From GCA-2718845 sp913041905 (GTDB taxonomy: Bacteria; Pseudomonadota; Gammaproteobacteria; GCA-002705445; GCA-002716945): a stretch of 17,378 nt of DNA. Of the stretch, positions 6,936-15,108 are shown piece by piece (within the stretch, counting starts at the first letter, position 1; every line of letters starts with the position of its first letter). The stretch spans positions 1 through 17,378 of the forward strand of contig CAJWJQ010000022.1 in assembly GCA_913041905.1 (NCBI GenBank). The letters run 5' to 3'. The notes below the pieces were generated by a model, which saw only the letters and a program-made list of their open reading frames with translations, did no database searches and had not been told where the DNA came from. A program made the position numbers and the translations under genes.

Positions 6936-8183
6936 ATGCGTTTGTTGCTAGCATATAGATTTATAAGATCCAAAGATAATAGTAGTTTTATTAATATAAT
7001 ATCAAAAATATCTGTTCTTGGAATAATACTTGGTATTTCAATATTAATAACCGTCATGTCAGTAATGAATGGATTTGAAAAAGAGTTAAAGGATAAAATC
7101 CTAGGGTTTACTTCTCATGTGACAATTTATACAAACAATGCCACAAATAACAAACTATCGTCAATATTAAATAAATTTAAAGATAATAATGAAATATCAG
7201 GCTTTTCGCATTATATTGAAAATGAATCTTTACTCAGCTCTCAGTCAGGAACAGTGAATGCTTTTTTTAGAGCCGTTGATCCATCGTTAGAAAAAAACGT
7301 TGGCATTATTCATAGTAATATAATTTTTGGCAGTTATGATGATTTTGGCAAAAATGAAGATACTATTATTATTGGATCCGGTATTGCCAAAAAATTATTA
7401 GTAAATACAGGAGACACCATAGATCTTTTAACTCATTTCTCATCAAGTAATGGACACAAACAATTTCAGTTATCTGAAACTTATAAAATAGATGCCATAT
7501 ATGATGTGGGTTTATATGAATATAATAATGCATATGCGTTTATTAATTTAACTTCCTTTTTAAAAAGTCTAAAAATTAATAATAAACATCACATATATGC
7601 CGATAAAACAAGAGTTAAACTACGAAACCCTTTAAAAGCAAGATTATTTTCAGATAATTTTAATAGCTTACATAATGATTATTATGCACAAGATTGGAGT
7701 TTTACCCACCAATCATTGTTCCTTGCAATTAACAATGAAAAACGAGTAATGTTTATTATTTTAGTATTAGTAGTTGCTATTGCAGCTTTTAATATAGTTT
7801 CATCATTGTTAATGCTTATCAAAAATAAAGAGAAGGACATTGCTATCCTAATGGCTCTTGGCGCGACAAAGAAAAAAATAGTTTCTATATTTTTACTACA
7901 AGGAATATTTCTTGGCTTAATAGGAATAACTTTTGGTATTTTATTAGGAGTATTGATGTCACATAATATTGATTTAATTGTTAAATTTATAGAAAATTTA
8001 TTTGATTTATCGTTAATGCCAGCTGAAATCTATCATCTAGAAAAGATTCCTTCTGTCATTAATAGCGCAGACATTATTTTAATAACTATTTTTTCAATCA
8101 TCTTGGTATTTATATCTTCAATATATCCAGCGATACAAGCATCATCTATTAGACCATCCATAATCTTAAGAGGTAATAATTAA
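6936..8183 (+). CDS. lolC: Lipoprotein-releasing system permease LolC/LolE
   Basis: This is the inner-membrane subunit of the LolCDE ABC transporter, which extracts outer-membrane lipoproteins and hands them to periplasmic LolA. The protein has 415 residues (LolC/LolE of E. coli have about 400-414). It has the family layout: an N-terminal amphipathic stretch (AYRFIRSK), a first membrane helix at about 20-45 ending in the hallmark MSVMNGFEKELKDKILG, a large periplasmic domain at about 50-265, and three C-terminal helices near 270-295, 318-342 and 378-402 with the coupling segment KEKDIAILMALGATKKKI. lolD follows after two bases. Only one permease gene is present here, so the complex may be a homodimer (LolF type), or a second copy may lie elsewhere. 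The symbol lolC is therefore provisional. Confidence 0.93.
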   Translation: MRLLLAYRFIRSKDNSSFINIISKISVLGIILGISILITVMSVMNGFEKELKDKILGFTSHVTIYTNNATNNKLSSILNKFKDNNEISGFSHYIENESLLSSQSGTVNAFFRAVDPSLEKNVGIIHSNIIFGSYDDFGKNEDTIIIGSGIAKKLLVNTGDTIDLLTHFSSSNGHKQFQLSETYKIDAIYDVGLYEYNNAYAFINLTSFLKSLKINNKHHIYADKTRVKLRNPLKARLFSDNFNSLHNDYYAQDWSFTHQSLFLAINNEKRVMFIILVLVVAIAAFNIVSSLLMLIKNKEKDIAILMALGATKKKIVSIFLLQGIFLGLIGITFGILLGVLMSHNIDLIVKFIENLFDLSLMPAEIYHLEKIPSVINSADIILITIFSIILVFISSIYPAIQASSIRPSIILRGNN

Positions 8184-8185
8184 AT

Positions 8186-8854
8186 ATGTTAAGTTGCAAA
8201 AAAATATATAAATCATATAACACTACGAATCTAGGATCAAAGCCCGTCATTGATAACGTTGACTTAACTATACAAAAAGGGGAATTAATAGCTTTAAAGG
8301 GGCCTTCAGGTAGTGGGAAGACGACTTTATTAAATTTAATATCTGGTTTAGACAATATAACATCAGGAGAAATAATTTTTGAAAATCATAATTTAACATT
8401 AATGAATAGTGATGAATTATCATATTTTAGAAATAAAAATATAGGCATAATTTTCCAATTTTTTAACTTATTGAATGACTTAACTGTTATAGAAAATATA
8501 TCTATGCCATTACTTCTTAGAGGAGTAAGTAGAAAAACCGCATATAATAGAGCATTGGAACTGGTAAAAGAATTGGATTTAGTAGAACGTGAAAATTATA
8601 AAACCAATCTACTATCAGGAGGGGAATCACAAAAAGTTGCAATCGCAAGATCTTTAATAACAGAGCCAAAAATTATATTAGCTGATGAACCAACTGGCAA
8701 CCTTGATACAGAAAACACAGAAAAAATTATAAAATTGCTAATTAATTCTTGTAAAACATTTGGCTCATCTCTTTTAATAGTGTCTCATGACGAAAATATC
8801 ATAAAGCACTTTAATACGGTTTATAAGTTGGACTCTGGGAAATTATCAGGTTAA
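8186..8854 (+). CDS. lolD: Lipoprotein-releasing system ATPase LolD
   Basis: This cytoplasmic ABC ATPase powers lipoprotein release by the adjacent permease. The 222 residues match the usual single-domain length. Walker A is GPSGSGKTT at 39-47, the Q-loop Gln is 91, the signature is LSGGESQKVAIARSL from 143, Walker B is ILADEP with Glu168, the D-loop is GNLD and the switch His is 201. The GESQKVAIARSL signature and the DEPTGNLDTENTE stretch are typical of the LolD/MacB/FtsE group, and the position two bases after the LolC/E permease settles the role. It ends one base before the stop of the convergent DUF2062 gene, with no terminator in between. Confidence 0.95.
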   Translation: MLSCKKIYKSYNTTNLGSKPVIDNVDLTIQKGELIALKGPSGSGKTTLLNLISGLDNITSGEIIFENHNLTLMNSDELSYFRNKNIGIIFQFFNLLNDLTVIENISMPLLLRGVSRKTAYNRALELVKELDLVERENYKTNLLSGGESQKVAIARSLITEPKIILADEPTGNLDTENTEKIIKLLINSCKTFGSSLLIVSHDENIIKHFNTVYKLDSGKLSG

Positions 8855-8855
8855 T

Positions 8856-9356
8856 TTATTTTCTCTTCTTCAATCTACTATATGCATAAATTTTCCATGA
8901 AATATGCATTAAAAAATATCCAATAACACTTGAGACAATGCCAATAATTAGCGTCCCTACTAACAGCGGTTCCCATATATTACCTAATGCACTAATTATC
9001 CATTCACTATTGAGTTTGAATTCATTATAAATTGGGTTTAGACCAAGAATATTGTTTCCAAAAATATATGCAAAATACATCATAGCAGGCATTGTTATTG
9101 GATTACTAATCCATACACCAGCTACCGACAATGGAAGGTTTGCTCTAAATACAACAGCACAATAAGCGGCAGGAATCATTTGAAACATCATAGGCATCCA
9201 ACCCCAGAAAAGACCTATTACTACTGCTCTGCAAAACGAAATCCTATTAAATTTCCATAAATCTTCGTGAAATAGTGATGAACCTAAAAAATTAAGCATT
9301 TTATACTCTTTTACAGCATCACGATTAGGAGTATATTTTTTGAAGAATTTTTTCAT
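8856..9356 (-). CDS. DUF2062 membrane protein
   Basis: A 166-residue integral membrane protein of the DUF2062 family, whose biochemical function is not established to my knowledge. It starts with a basic segment (MKKFFKKYTPNRD) and a LWKFNR motif. About three hydrophobic segments follow, at roughly 43-70, 75-100 and 130-155. The family-typical stretch FRANLPLSVAGVWISNP at about 71-87 holds the Asn-Pro that marks the family. It is encoded alone on the minus strand between lolD and msbA, both envelope-biogenesis genes. That is weak context for an envelope role. No clear Shine-Dalgarno is visible. Confidence 0.87.
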   Translation of the reverse strand: MKKFFKKYTPNRDAVKEYKMLNFLGSSLFHEDLWKFNRISFCRAVVIGLFWGWMPMMFQMIPAAYCAVVFRANLPLSVAGVWISNPITMPAMMYFAYIFGNNILGLNPIYNEFKLNSEWIISALGNIWEPLLVGTLIIGIVSSVIGYFLMHISWKIYAYSRLKKRK

Positions 9357-9458
9357 AAAACCATGTATCTCTTATTAAATATAGATATTTTTCCTATAAA
9401 ATGTATTAATATCATATATTACAACATAAGGCTTATCATTAAAATTTACTAATTAAAT
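9357..9458. other. Divergent spacer between the DUF2062 gene and msbA
   Basis: A 102-base AT-rich spacer that must carry promoters for both flanking genes. On the plus strand TATAAA at 9395-9400, with TTATTA 17 bases earlier, is the best candidate for msbA. It would give a leader of about 50 bases. No Shine-Dalgarno is visible before the msbA ATG. Nothing else is recognisable. Confidence 0.3.
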
Positions 9459-11231
9459 ATGCAGAAAAATAAAGAGTCAAAATTAGGGTCACGTTTATAC
9501 CTGAGATTATTAACTTATACATTTAATCATAAACTAGTTTTTTTTATTTCAATTGTTTCAATGGCAATATTTGCTGTAACAGATACTGCATTTGCAGCAC
9601 TAATTAAGCCACTTTTAGATGGAAGTTTTGTTGAGAAAGACCCACGAACAATACAAATGTTTCCATTTTTGTTAGTGGGGTTATTTTTACTTCGAAGTAT
9701 TGCTGGTTTTATATCAACTTACGGAATTGCATGGGTTGGTAGAAACGTTGTTAAGAAAATTAGAAAAGAAATGTTTGATAAATTAGTTCATACGCCAACA
9801 AAAACTTATGATTTTTCATCATCAGGCGAGTTATTATCAAAAGTTACATATGATACCGAACAAGTTGCAGAGGCTGCCACAAAAGCTATCACTGTTATAG
9901 TGCGAGACGGATTAACTGTTATTGGGTTATTAGGGTTGATGTTTTATCAAAGTTTTATTTTATCATCAGGGTTATTTATTATTGGTCCAGTTATAGCAAT
10001 TTTTATCAAAGTTATGAGCGTAAGATTCAGAGACACTAGCAGACACATTCAAAACTCAATGGGTTATATTACAAATGTTGTTGAAGAATTAATTGCAGGC
10101 CATAGAGTTGTAAAGATATTTGGTGGAGAAAATAGCGAAAAGAAATCTTTTGAAGCTGTAAATGATAATAATAAAGCAAGGCATTTAAAATTAGCATTGA
10201 TACAAGGCATAAGTATTCCGTTGGTTCAATTTGTTGTTGCATTATTTCTTGCAGGAATAATATATATTGTAACCTCTGAAGCATACATAAGCAGTATATC
10301 AGTAGGAACATTTATGTCATTTATAACAGCGATGATATTAATTTTTGCTCCCATAAAAAGATTAGCAGAAATAAATGTAACTTTACAAAAAGGATTAGCG
10401 GCAAGTGAATCAATATTCAATCTGTTAGATTCTGAATCAGAAAGCGACACAAATGAAAGCAACGCCAAAGAGATTCATTTAAATAAAAAATTCAATAACA
10501 TATATTTTAACCACATAAACTTTTCATATTATGATGACAATAATTTTGTACTTAGGGATATTAACTTCTCCGTTAAAAAAGGTACAACATGCGCAATAGT
10601 TGGTAAATCAGGAAGTGGCAAATCTACTTTAATGAATTTATTACCTAGATTTTATGATATTAAAAATGGAAACATTACAATAGATGATACAGACATTAAC
10701 ATGACAACCTTAAAGGAATTAAGAGGATTAATAGCTTACGTAGGGCAAGATTTGACATTATTTAATGATACTATTAAAAATAACATTGCTTATGGATTGC
10801 TTGAAAATAAATCATTTGATGAAATTGAAGAGGCAGCTAAAAGTGCAAATGCATATGACTTTATTAATGCCTATGAATCTAAATTTGAAACCTTAGTTGG
10901 AGATAATGGAATATTACTTTCTGGCGGACAAAGACAGAGAATAGCAATCGCAAGAGCTATATTAAAAGATTCTCCTATTTTGTTATTAGATGAAGCTACA
11001 AGTTCATTAGACTCTGAATCAGAAAAATTAATTCAAGGAGCGCTGGCAACCTTACAAAGAAATAGAACCACTATAGTTATAGCTCATAGGTTGTCAACGA
11101 TAGAAAGCGCAGATAATATAATTGTTTTAGATCATGGGAAAATTGTTGAAAGCGGAACACATGAAGAGTTAATTAAAAGAAAAGGCTTATATGCAGATCT
11201 TCATAAATTACAATTCCCATTAATCGATTAA
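9459..11231 (+). CDS. msbA: Lipid A export permease/ATP-binding protein MsbA
   Basis: MsbA flips core-lipid A across the inner membrane. The 590 residues form one half-transporter: a six-helix ABC exporter domain at about 20-320 and a nucleotide-binding domain at about 345-590. Motifs are Walker A GKSGSGKST at 382-390 or so, Q-loop Gln430, signature LSGGQRQRIAIARA from 487, Walker B ILLLDE with Asp511/Glu512 and the H-loop His543 in IAHRLST. The first helix region TDTAFAALIKPLLDGSF is characteristic of MsbA rather than other ABC exporters. It is the first gene of a coupled operon: its stop TAA shares one base with the lpxK ATG (TAATG at 11229-11233). lpxK and kdsB downstream confirm the role. 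Confidence 0.96.
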   Translation: MQKNKESKLGSRLYLRLLTYTFNHKLVFFISIVSMAIFAVTDTAFAALIKPLLDGSFVEKDPRTIQMFPFLLVGLFLLRSIAGFISTYGIAWVGRNVVKKIRKEMFDKLVHTPTKTYDFSSSGELLSKVTYDTEQVAEAATKAITVIVRDGLTVIGLLGLMFYQSFILSSGLFIIGPVIAIFIKVMSVRFRDTSRHIQNSMGYITNVVEELIAGHRVVKIFGGENSEKKSFEAVNDNNKARHLKLALIQGISIPLVQFVVALFLAGIIYIVTSEAYISSISVGTFMSFITAMILIFAPIKRLAEINVTLQKGLAASESIFNLLDSESESDTNESNAKEIHLNKKFNNIYFNHINFSYYDDNNFVLRDINFSVKKGTTCAIVGKSGSGKSTLMNLLPRFYDIKNGNITIDDTDINMTTLKELRGLIAYVGQDLTLFNDTIKNNIAYGLLENKSFDEIEEAAKSANAYDFINAYESKFETLVGDNGILLSGGQRQRIAIARAILKDSPILLLDEATSSLDSESEKLIQGALATLQRNRTTIVIAHRLSTIESADNIIVLDHGKIVESGTHEELIKRKGLYADLHKLQFPLID

Positions 11232-12241
11232 TGATAGAAAAAATACTTAACAAGGTTTGGTATACACAAAAAGGTGAAGATTATTTCCTTTTTTATACTC
11301 TTATAAGATTATCTATGTTGCCAATAACATTTATATATTACATAATAATTTCATTGAGAAGATGTGCTTATGAGTTTAATTTATTAAAAACATATAGTTT
11401 TAAAACACCAATTATTGTTGTGGGAAATCATACTGTTGGAGGGTCAGGCAAAACACCATTTTGTATTTGGTTAGCAAATCATCTTTCAGACAAAGGTTTC
11501 AAAGTTGGAATTGTTTCGTCTGGGTATAAGTCATCGTCAAAAATTCCCCAGTTAGTAAATGATAAATCTCACCCAGATATTGTTGGAGATGAAGCTATGC
11601 TGATGTCTAAACTGACAAAAGCAAACATAGTAAGTTGTGGAAATAGAGTAGAAGCAACAAAAGTATTAATAAATAAATTTCATAATAATATTATTATCCA
11701 TGATGATGGTTTACAGCATCTTGCTCTTGGTAGAAAATTAGAAATAATACTATCAAAAAATAATTTTAATTCAGATAACTATGGTACAACAAGATTTAGT
11801 AATTTATTACCATCTGGACCATACAGAGACTTAGAATATAAGAAGAAAGAGAATGGTTTTAATAACAGAATATACGCTCACGGCTGTATCTCAACAATAA
11901 ACAAGAATCTTATAAATTCAGTTACACATACTGTAGAAAATATAGAGACTTTTAAAAACAAAACCATCCATTTAGTTTCAGGCATAGCATCAGTATCTGA
12001 AATATGCGCAAGTTTAAAACAAAATAAAATTAATGTTATAATACATAAATATAATGACCATTATAAGTTTAATGGATCAGAATTTGATTTTAATGATTCA
12101 CATCCTATCTTTGTTACAGCGAAAGACCATGTGAAATTATATAATTTAAAAAATGAAAAGATATGGATTATTAATCAAGAGCTTATTATAAATAAAGATT
12201 TTATTAAAAAAATAGACAAGAAGGTAGATTTAATTATATGA
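11231..12241 (+). CDS. lpxK: Tetraacyldisaccharide 4'-kinase LpxK
   Basis: LpxK phosphorylates the 4' position of the lipid A disaccharide to give lipid IVA at the inner-membrane surface. The 336 residues are normal for the family. There is an N-terminal membrane-associated helix at about 22-42 and a P-loop GNHTVGGSGKTPF at 65-77. VGDEAML at 118-124, HDDGLQH at 157-163, NLLPSGPYRD near 191-200 and TAKDHVKL near the C-terminus follow. Two positions differ from the pattern I expect. The segment usually read as SRGYG is SSGYK at 96-100, and the GNG-like residues before LLPSGP are replaced by TRFS. The start overlaps the msbA stop by one base and the end overlaps kdsB by four, so translation is probably coupled. 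Confidence 0.94.
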   Translation: MIEKILNKVWYTQKGEDYFLFYTLIRLSMLPITFIYYIIISLRRCAYEFNLLKTYSFKTPIIVVGNHTVGGSGKTPFCIWLANHLSDKGFKVGIVSSGYKSSSKIPQLVNDKSHPDIVGDEAMLMSKLTKANIVSCGNRVEATKVLINKFHNNIIIHDDGLQHLALGRKLEIILSKNNFNSDNYGTTRFSNLLPSGPYRDLEYKKKENGFNNRIYAHGCISTINKNLINSVTHTVENIETFKNKTIHLVSGIASVSEICASLKQNKINVIIHKYNDHYKFNGSEFDFNDSHPIFVTAKDHVKLYNLKNEKIWIINQELIINKDFIKKIDKKVDLII

Positions 12242-12954
12242 AAACTAGAATAATTATACCAGCAAGATTAAAGTCTAAAAGATTTCCTAGTAAACTTATT
12301 AAAAACTTCAAAGGCAAGTCAATTATAGAGCATGTTTGCCTGCATGCTAAAAAATTAAATTATGATTCGTTAATTGTAGCTACCGATAGCATAGAAATAA
12401 AAAAATTAATAGATAATTTAAATATAGATACATATCTTTCTAAAAAACAGTGCTCAAATGGAACAGAAAGAATTGCAGATTTATGTAAAAAAAGAAATTT
12501 TAATAAAAATGATATAATTATTAATGTTCAAGGTGACGAATTAAATTTTCCAGTAAATGGTGTAAATAAAATGATTAATTCCTTAAAAAAATCTAAGGAA
12601 GAAAAGATGACAACTGTTATTGTAGAATCTGGTAACAAAAAACACTATTTTAATAAAGACTATGTTAAGGTTATAACAGATAAAAATAACAATGCATTGT
12701 GTTTTTCTAGATCACCATTGCCATTTAATAGTCCATCAAATTATTTAATTCACCTAGGGCTTTATGGATATAAGGTTTCTTTATTAAATAAGTATTTAGC
12801 GTTTAAGAAATCTACATATGAAAATAAAGAAAATTTAGAACAGTTAAGATTTTTATTTAATAATATACAAATTGAATGTATTAAGCTAAAAAAACATAAT
12901 TCAATTAGTATAAATTCACCGAATGATTTAAAATTAGCACAGAAACTAATATGA
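12238..12954 (+). CDS. kdsB: 3-deoxy-manno-octulosonate cytidylyltransferase KdsB
   Basis: KdsB activates Kdo with CTP to CMP-Kdo, the donor for the first sugars added to lipid A. The 238 residues show the nucleotidyltransferase motif IIPARLKSKRFPSKL at 6-20, VATDSIEI at 48-54 or so and NGTERIAD at 74-81. INVQGDE lies at 95-101, CFSRSPLPF and HLGLYGYK near 160-178 and ENLEQLRFL near 199-207. The residue after GDE is Leu rather than the usual Pro. The start codon overlaps the lpxK stop by four bases (ATGA) and the stop overlaps mdh in the same way. With msbA and lpxK it forms the conserved gammaproteobacterial lipid A cluster. Confidence 0.94.
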   Translation: MKTRIIIPARLKSKRFPSKLIKNFKGKSIIEHVCLHAKKLNYDSLIVATDSIEIKKLIDNLNIDTYLSKKQCSNGTERIADLCKKRNFNKNDIIINVQGDELNFPVNGVNKMINSLKKSKEEKMTTVIVESGNKKHYFNKDYVKVITDKNNNALCFSRSPLPFNSPSNYLIHLGLYGYKVSLLNKYLAFKKSTYENKENLEQLRFLFNNIQIECIKLKKHNSISINSPNDLKLAQKLI

Positions 12955-13934
12955 TGAATAAAGTTATTGTAACGATTACAGGCGCTGCTGGGAATATTGC
13001 ATATTCTTTAATATTTAGAATATTATCTGGTAAAATTTTTCCTAGTGACACTAAGATTCAGGTTAATCTGCTTGATATAACAGAAGCTTTGCCAATTTTA
13101 AAGGGCATTAAATATGAAATAGAAGATTGCGCCTTTGAGAGTCTTGCTTCAATATTAATAACAGATAAGGCAGAAGAAGCGTTTACTGATGCAGATTTTA
13201 TTCTTTTAATAGGCGCTAAACCAAGAACACAGGGGATGCAAAGAGCAGATCTTTTGCTTGAAAATGCGCACATATTTAAGAATCAAGGGATCACTATTAA
13301 TAAGTGCGCAAAAAAAGAAACTAAGATAATCGTAATAGGAAACCCAGCAAATACTAATGCATTAATTATACAAAACTTTGCCTCAAATATTTCTTCTGAA
13401 AATATTACATCTCTAATGAGGCTAGATCAAAATAGAGCAAAAAGCGTTTTATCTTCAAAATTAAACATTGATGTAGAGAACATTACGAAATTAATAGTAT
13501 GGGGAAATCACTCTGCAACACAATACCCTGATTTAAGTTATGCCTTGGTTGACAATAAAAGGGAAAGTATAGAAAATCTTGACGATAAATGGATAGAAAA
13601 TAACTTTATACTCAGAGTGCAAAACAGGGGAGCAGAAATAATAGAACACAGAGGAAAATCAAGCGCAGCATCTGCTGCTTCTGCAATTTATGACCATTTA
13701 AATGTTTTAGTTAATAACGATAATGATTGGCAGTCAATGGGAATCATTTCCAAGAATAGCTATAACATATCTAATGAAATTTTTTTCTCATTCCCTTTGC
13801 AGCTATCTAATTCTAAAATAAACATTATCAATAACCTTGAAGTGTCTGAAAAATCTTCTACTTATTTAAAAAATACTGAAAAAGAGCTTTTATCAGAACG
13901 AGATATTATTAAAGATATACTAAAAGGTAATTAA
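12951..13934 (+). CDS. mdh: NAD-dependent malate dehydrogenase
   Basis: It interconverts malate and oxaloacetate in the TCA cycle. The 327 residues match the cytosolic-type MDH group (about 325-330) rather than the shorter E. coli type. The dinucleotide-binding motif is TGAAGNIAYS at 10-19 with Asp42 ending the second strand. Substrate arginines are Arg92 and Arg98 in KPRTQGMQRADLL, Asn131 lies in GNPANTN, the Asp159/Arg162 pair is in RLDQNRA and catalytic His187 is in WGNHSATQYPD. The first codon is an ATG doublet; the first ATG overlaps the kdsB stop by four bases, so it is probably coupled to the lipopolysaccharide operon. Its 3' end overlaps the convergent ygfZ gene by 15 bases. Confidence 0.95.
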   Translation: MMNKVIVTITGAAGNIAYSLIFRILSGKIFPSDTKIQVNLLDITEALPILKGIKYEIEDCAFESLASILITDKAEEAFTDADFILLIGAKPRTQGMQRADLLLENAHIFKNQGITINKCAKKETKIIVIGNPANTNALIIQNFASNISSENITSLMRLDQNRAKSVLSSKLNIDVENITKLIVWGNHSATQYPDLSYALVDNKRESIENLDDKWIENNFILRVQNRGAEIIEHRGKSSAASAASAIYDHLNVLVNNDNDWQSMGIISKNSYNISNEIFFSFPLQLSNSKINIINNLEVSEKSSTYLKNTEKELLSERDIIKDILKGN

Positions 13935-14792
13935 ATTAAGTTTGTGGTTATTTGCAACCAAAGGTTTATCAATGCCATCTAATCTTATTACAGCAAGATA
14001 TAAATAACTATCATCATTCTCAAAGGCGTTTGTTAAAATTTCACCAACAACTTCTTTGCCTTCATCAAATATCTTATTTTCAATTTTTAAACTTGTTGAA
14101 CTACAACTAAATAATACTAGTTTTTTTTTAATTTTTCCCAGATAGTGCGTTCTAGCAACAATCTCTTGACCTGTGTAACAACCTTTTTTATAACTAATAC
14201 CATTTAAATCTTCTAAATTAAGTACTTGTGGAATATATTTTTCTTTTGATTCCATTGTTATTCTTATCATCCCTTTTTTTATGTCTAGAAAGTGATTCGC
14301 ATTAAAATGGGATGTTTTTTGTAAAGTTGCTCCTGCCATTTTAGACAATACTGTTAACCCCTTTATTTCATCTTTGCTATTATTTAATATCCATACATCA
14401 TCACTTTTCATAACCGAATATAAATTCAAATTATTCTCTTTAATGAATGTATTGGCTGCTTTTCCAATAACACCATAAACATGAATATCTCTCATTATCT
14501 CAATATTGACTTTAGACATAAGTATATACATTGATAATTTCTCAATGAAATAGTCTGAAATTTCTTTATTTATTACTATGATAAAAGAATCTTTTTCTTT
14601 AATAATTTTAAAAATGGCTATCACCTTACCTTGATTGGTTGAAAATGATGAATTTTGATAATATTTTCCAGTCAATATATCAATATCATTGCTAAACTGG
14701 CCTTGTAGAAATTTAGCCGCATCAACACCAGACACACTTATACACAAAGAGTTTCCATCTTTAGCACTATAATTTAATTCTTTAATGTTCAT
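13920..14792 (-). CDS. ygfZ: Folate-binding Fe-S maintenance protein YgfZ
   Basis: YgfZ/GcvT-like proteins bind folate and help assemble or repair Fe-S clusters (relatives are COG0354 and mitochondrial Iba57). The protein of 290 residues has the family start VSGVDAAKFLQGQFSNDI at about 20-37. The diagnostic signature KKGCYTGQE at 202-210 contains Cys205, preceded by YIPQVLNLEDLNGISY. It is transcribed leftward from a good promoter candidate at 14838-14867. It has no clear Shine-Dalgarno. Its 3' end overlaps mdh by 15 bases. Across the divergent spacer lies the succinate dehydrogenase operon, whose SdhB subunit (beyond the window) carries Fe-S clusters, which makes a functional link plausible but unproved. 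Confidence 0.94.
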   Translation of the reverse strand: MNIKELNYSAKDGNSLCISVSGVDAAKFLQGQFSNDIDILTGKYYQNSSFSTNQGKVIAIFKIIKEKDSFIIVINKEISDYFIEKLSMYILMSKVNIEIMRDIHVYGVIGKAANTFIKENNLNLYSVMKSDDVWILNNSKDEIKGLTVLSKMAGATLQKTSHFNANHFLDIKKGMIRITMESKEKYIPQVLNLEDLNGISYKKGCYTGQEIVARTHYLGKIKKKLVLFSCSSTSLKIENKIFDEGKEVVGEILTNAFENDDSYLYLAVIRLDGIDKPLVANNHKLNLITF

Positions 14793-14837
14793 ATAAAGTA
14801 TTGATATTTAGTTGTATTTTATATTTATTTTTCTTTT

Positions 14838-14867
14838 ATTATACCAAAAACCCTACGTTTCTAGCAA
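14838..14867 (-). promoter_or_regulatory. Sigma70-type promoter of ygfZ
   Basis: On the minus strand TTGCTA (14862-14867) and an extended -10, TGGTATAAT with TATAAT at 14838-14843, are separated by 18 bases. The -10 is a perfect consensus with the TG extension. The predicted start is near 14831, giving a leader of about 39 bases. Confidence 0.6.
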
Positions 14868-14925
14868 ATAAGAGAAAATAAGTATTTACTAATAAAGTGC
14901 TATTTATTTAAGCCCTATATTTGCA

Positions 14926-14949
14926 TATAATACCGAATGGAGAGTTTAT
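14926..14949 (+). promoter_or_regulatory. Promoter -10 and ribosome site of the sdh operon
   Basis: A consensus TATAAT lies at 14926-14931. A -35 at the usual spacing is weak (TTTATT at 14903-14908). The predicted start is near 14938, immediately before a GGAGAG Shine-Dalgarno at 14939-14944, five bases from the ATG at 14950. The leader would be only about 12 bases and consist almost wholly of the ribosome site. The element is inferred from sequence match alone. Confidence 0.5.
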
Positions 14950-15093
14950 ATGCACCAGAAGAAAAAAATAGAAAAGTCCAACTCACAAAAAAATACTAAT
15001 ACTAAAAAAATAAAAGAAATTGGTGGTCGCAAAGGACTCGATCCAACACGCTATGGAGATTGGGAAAAGAATGGACGCTGTATTGATTTTTAA
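14950..15093 (+). CDS. SDHAF4-like succinate dehydrogenase assembly factor (DUF1674)
   Basis: A 47-residue protein with a Lys/Asn/Gln-rich, probably disordered N-terminal half (1-22). Its highly conserved C-terminal half reads EIGGRKGLDPTRYGDWEKNG, followed by RCIDF. That signature (GG-x-G-DPTRYGDWE-x-G-x-C-DF) defines DUF1674, the bacterial counterpart of mitochondrial SDHAF4, which binds flavinated SdhA and promotes its joining to SdhB. The motif covers the end of the protein, as in the family, so the gene looks intact. It has a GGAGAG ribosome site. It is 15 bases before sdhC and is the first gene of the sdh operon, which supports the role. Confidence 0.9.
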   Translation: MHQKKKIEKSNSQKNTNTKKIKEIGGRKGLDPTRYGDWEKNGRCIDF

Positions 15094-15108
15094 ATTAAGG
15101 AATGAATT

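Noticed and set aside
6896..7057. N-terminal extension of agmatine deiminase to an ATG at 7057
   Set aside because: It would lie antisense to the start of lolC and encodes Ile/Leu-rich residues unlike the family. The ATG at 6895 gives the expected N-terminus.
8149..8355. Minus-strand open frame across the lolC-lolD junction
   Set aside because: It is antisense to the LolD Walker A motif and to the end of lolC; no family resemblance.
10069..10468. Two minus-strand open frames inside msbA
   Set aside because: Both are antisense to the well-conserved msbA gene and overlap each other; translations are low-complexity.
13058..13273. Minus-strand open frame inside mdh
   Set aside because: It is antisense to the substrate-binding region of malate dehydrogenase; no supporting signal.
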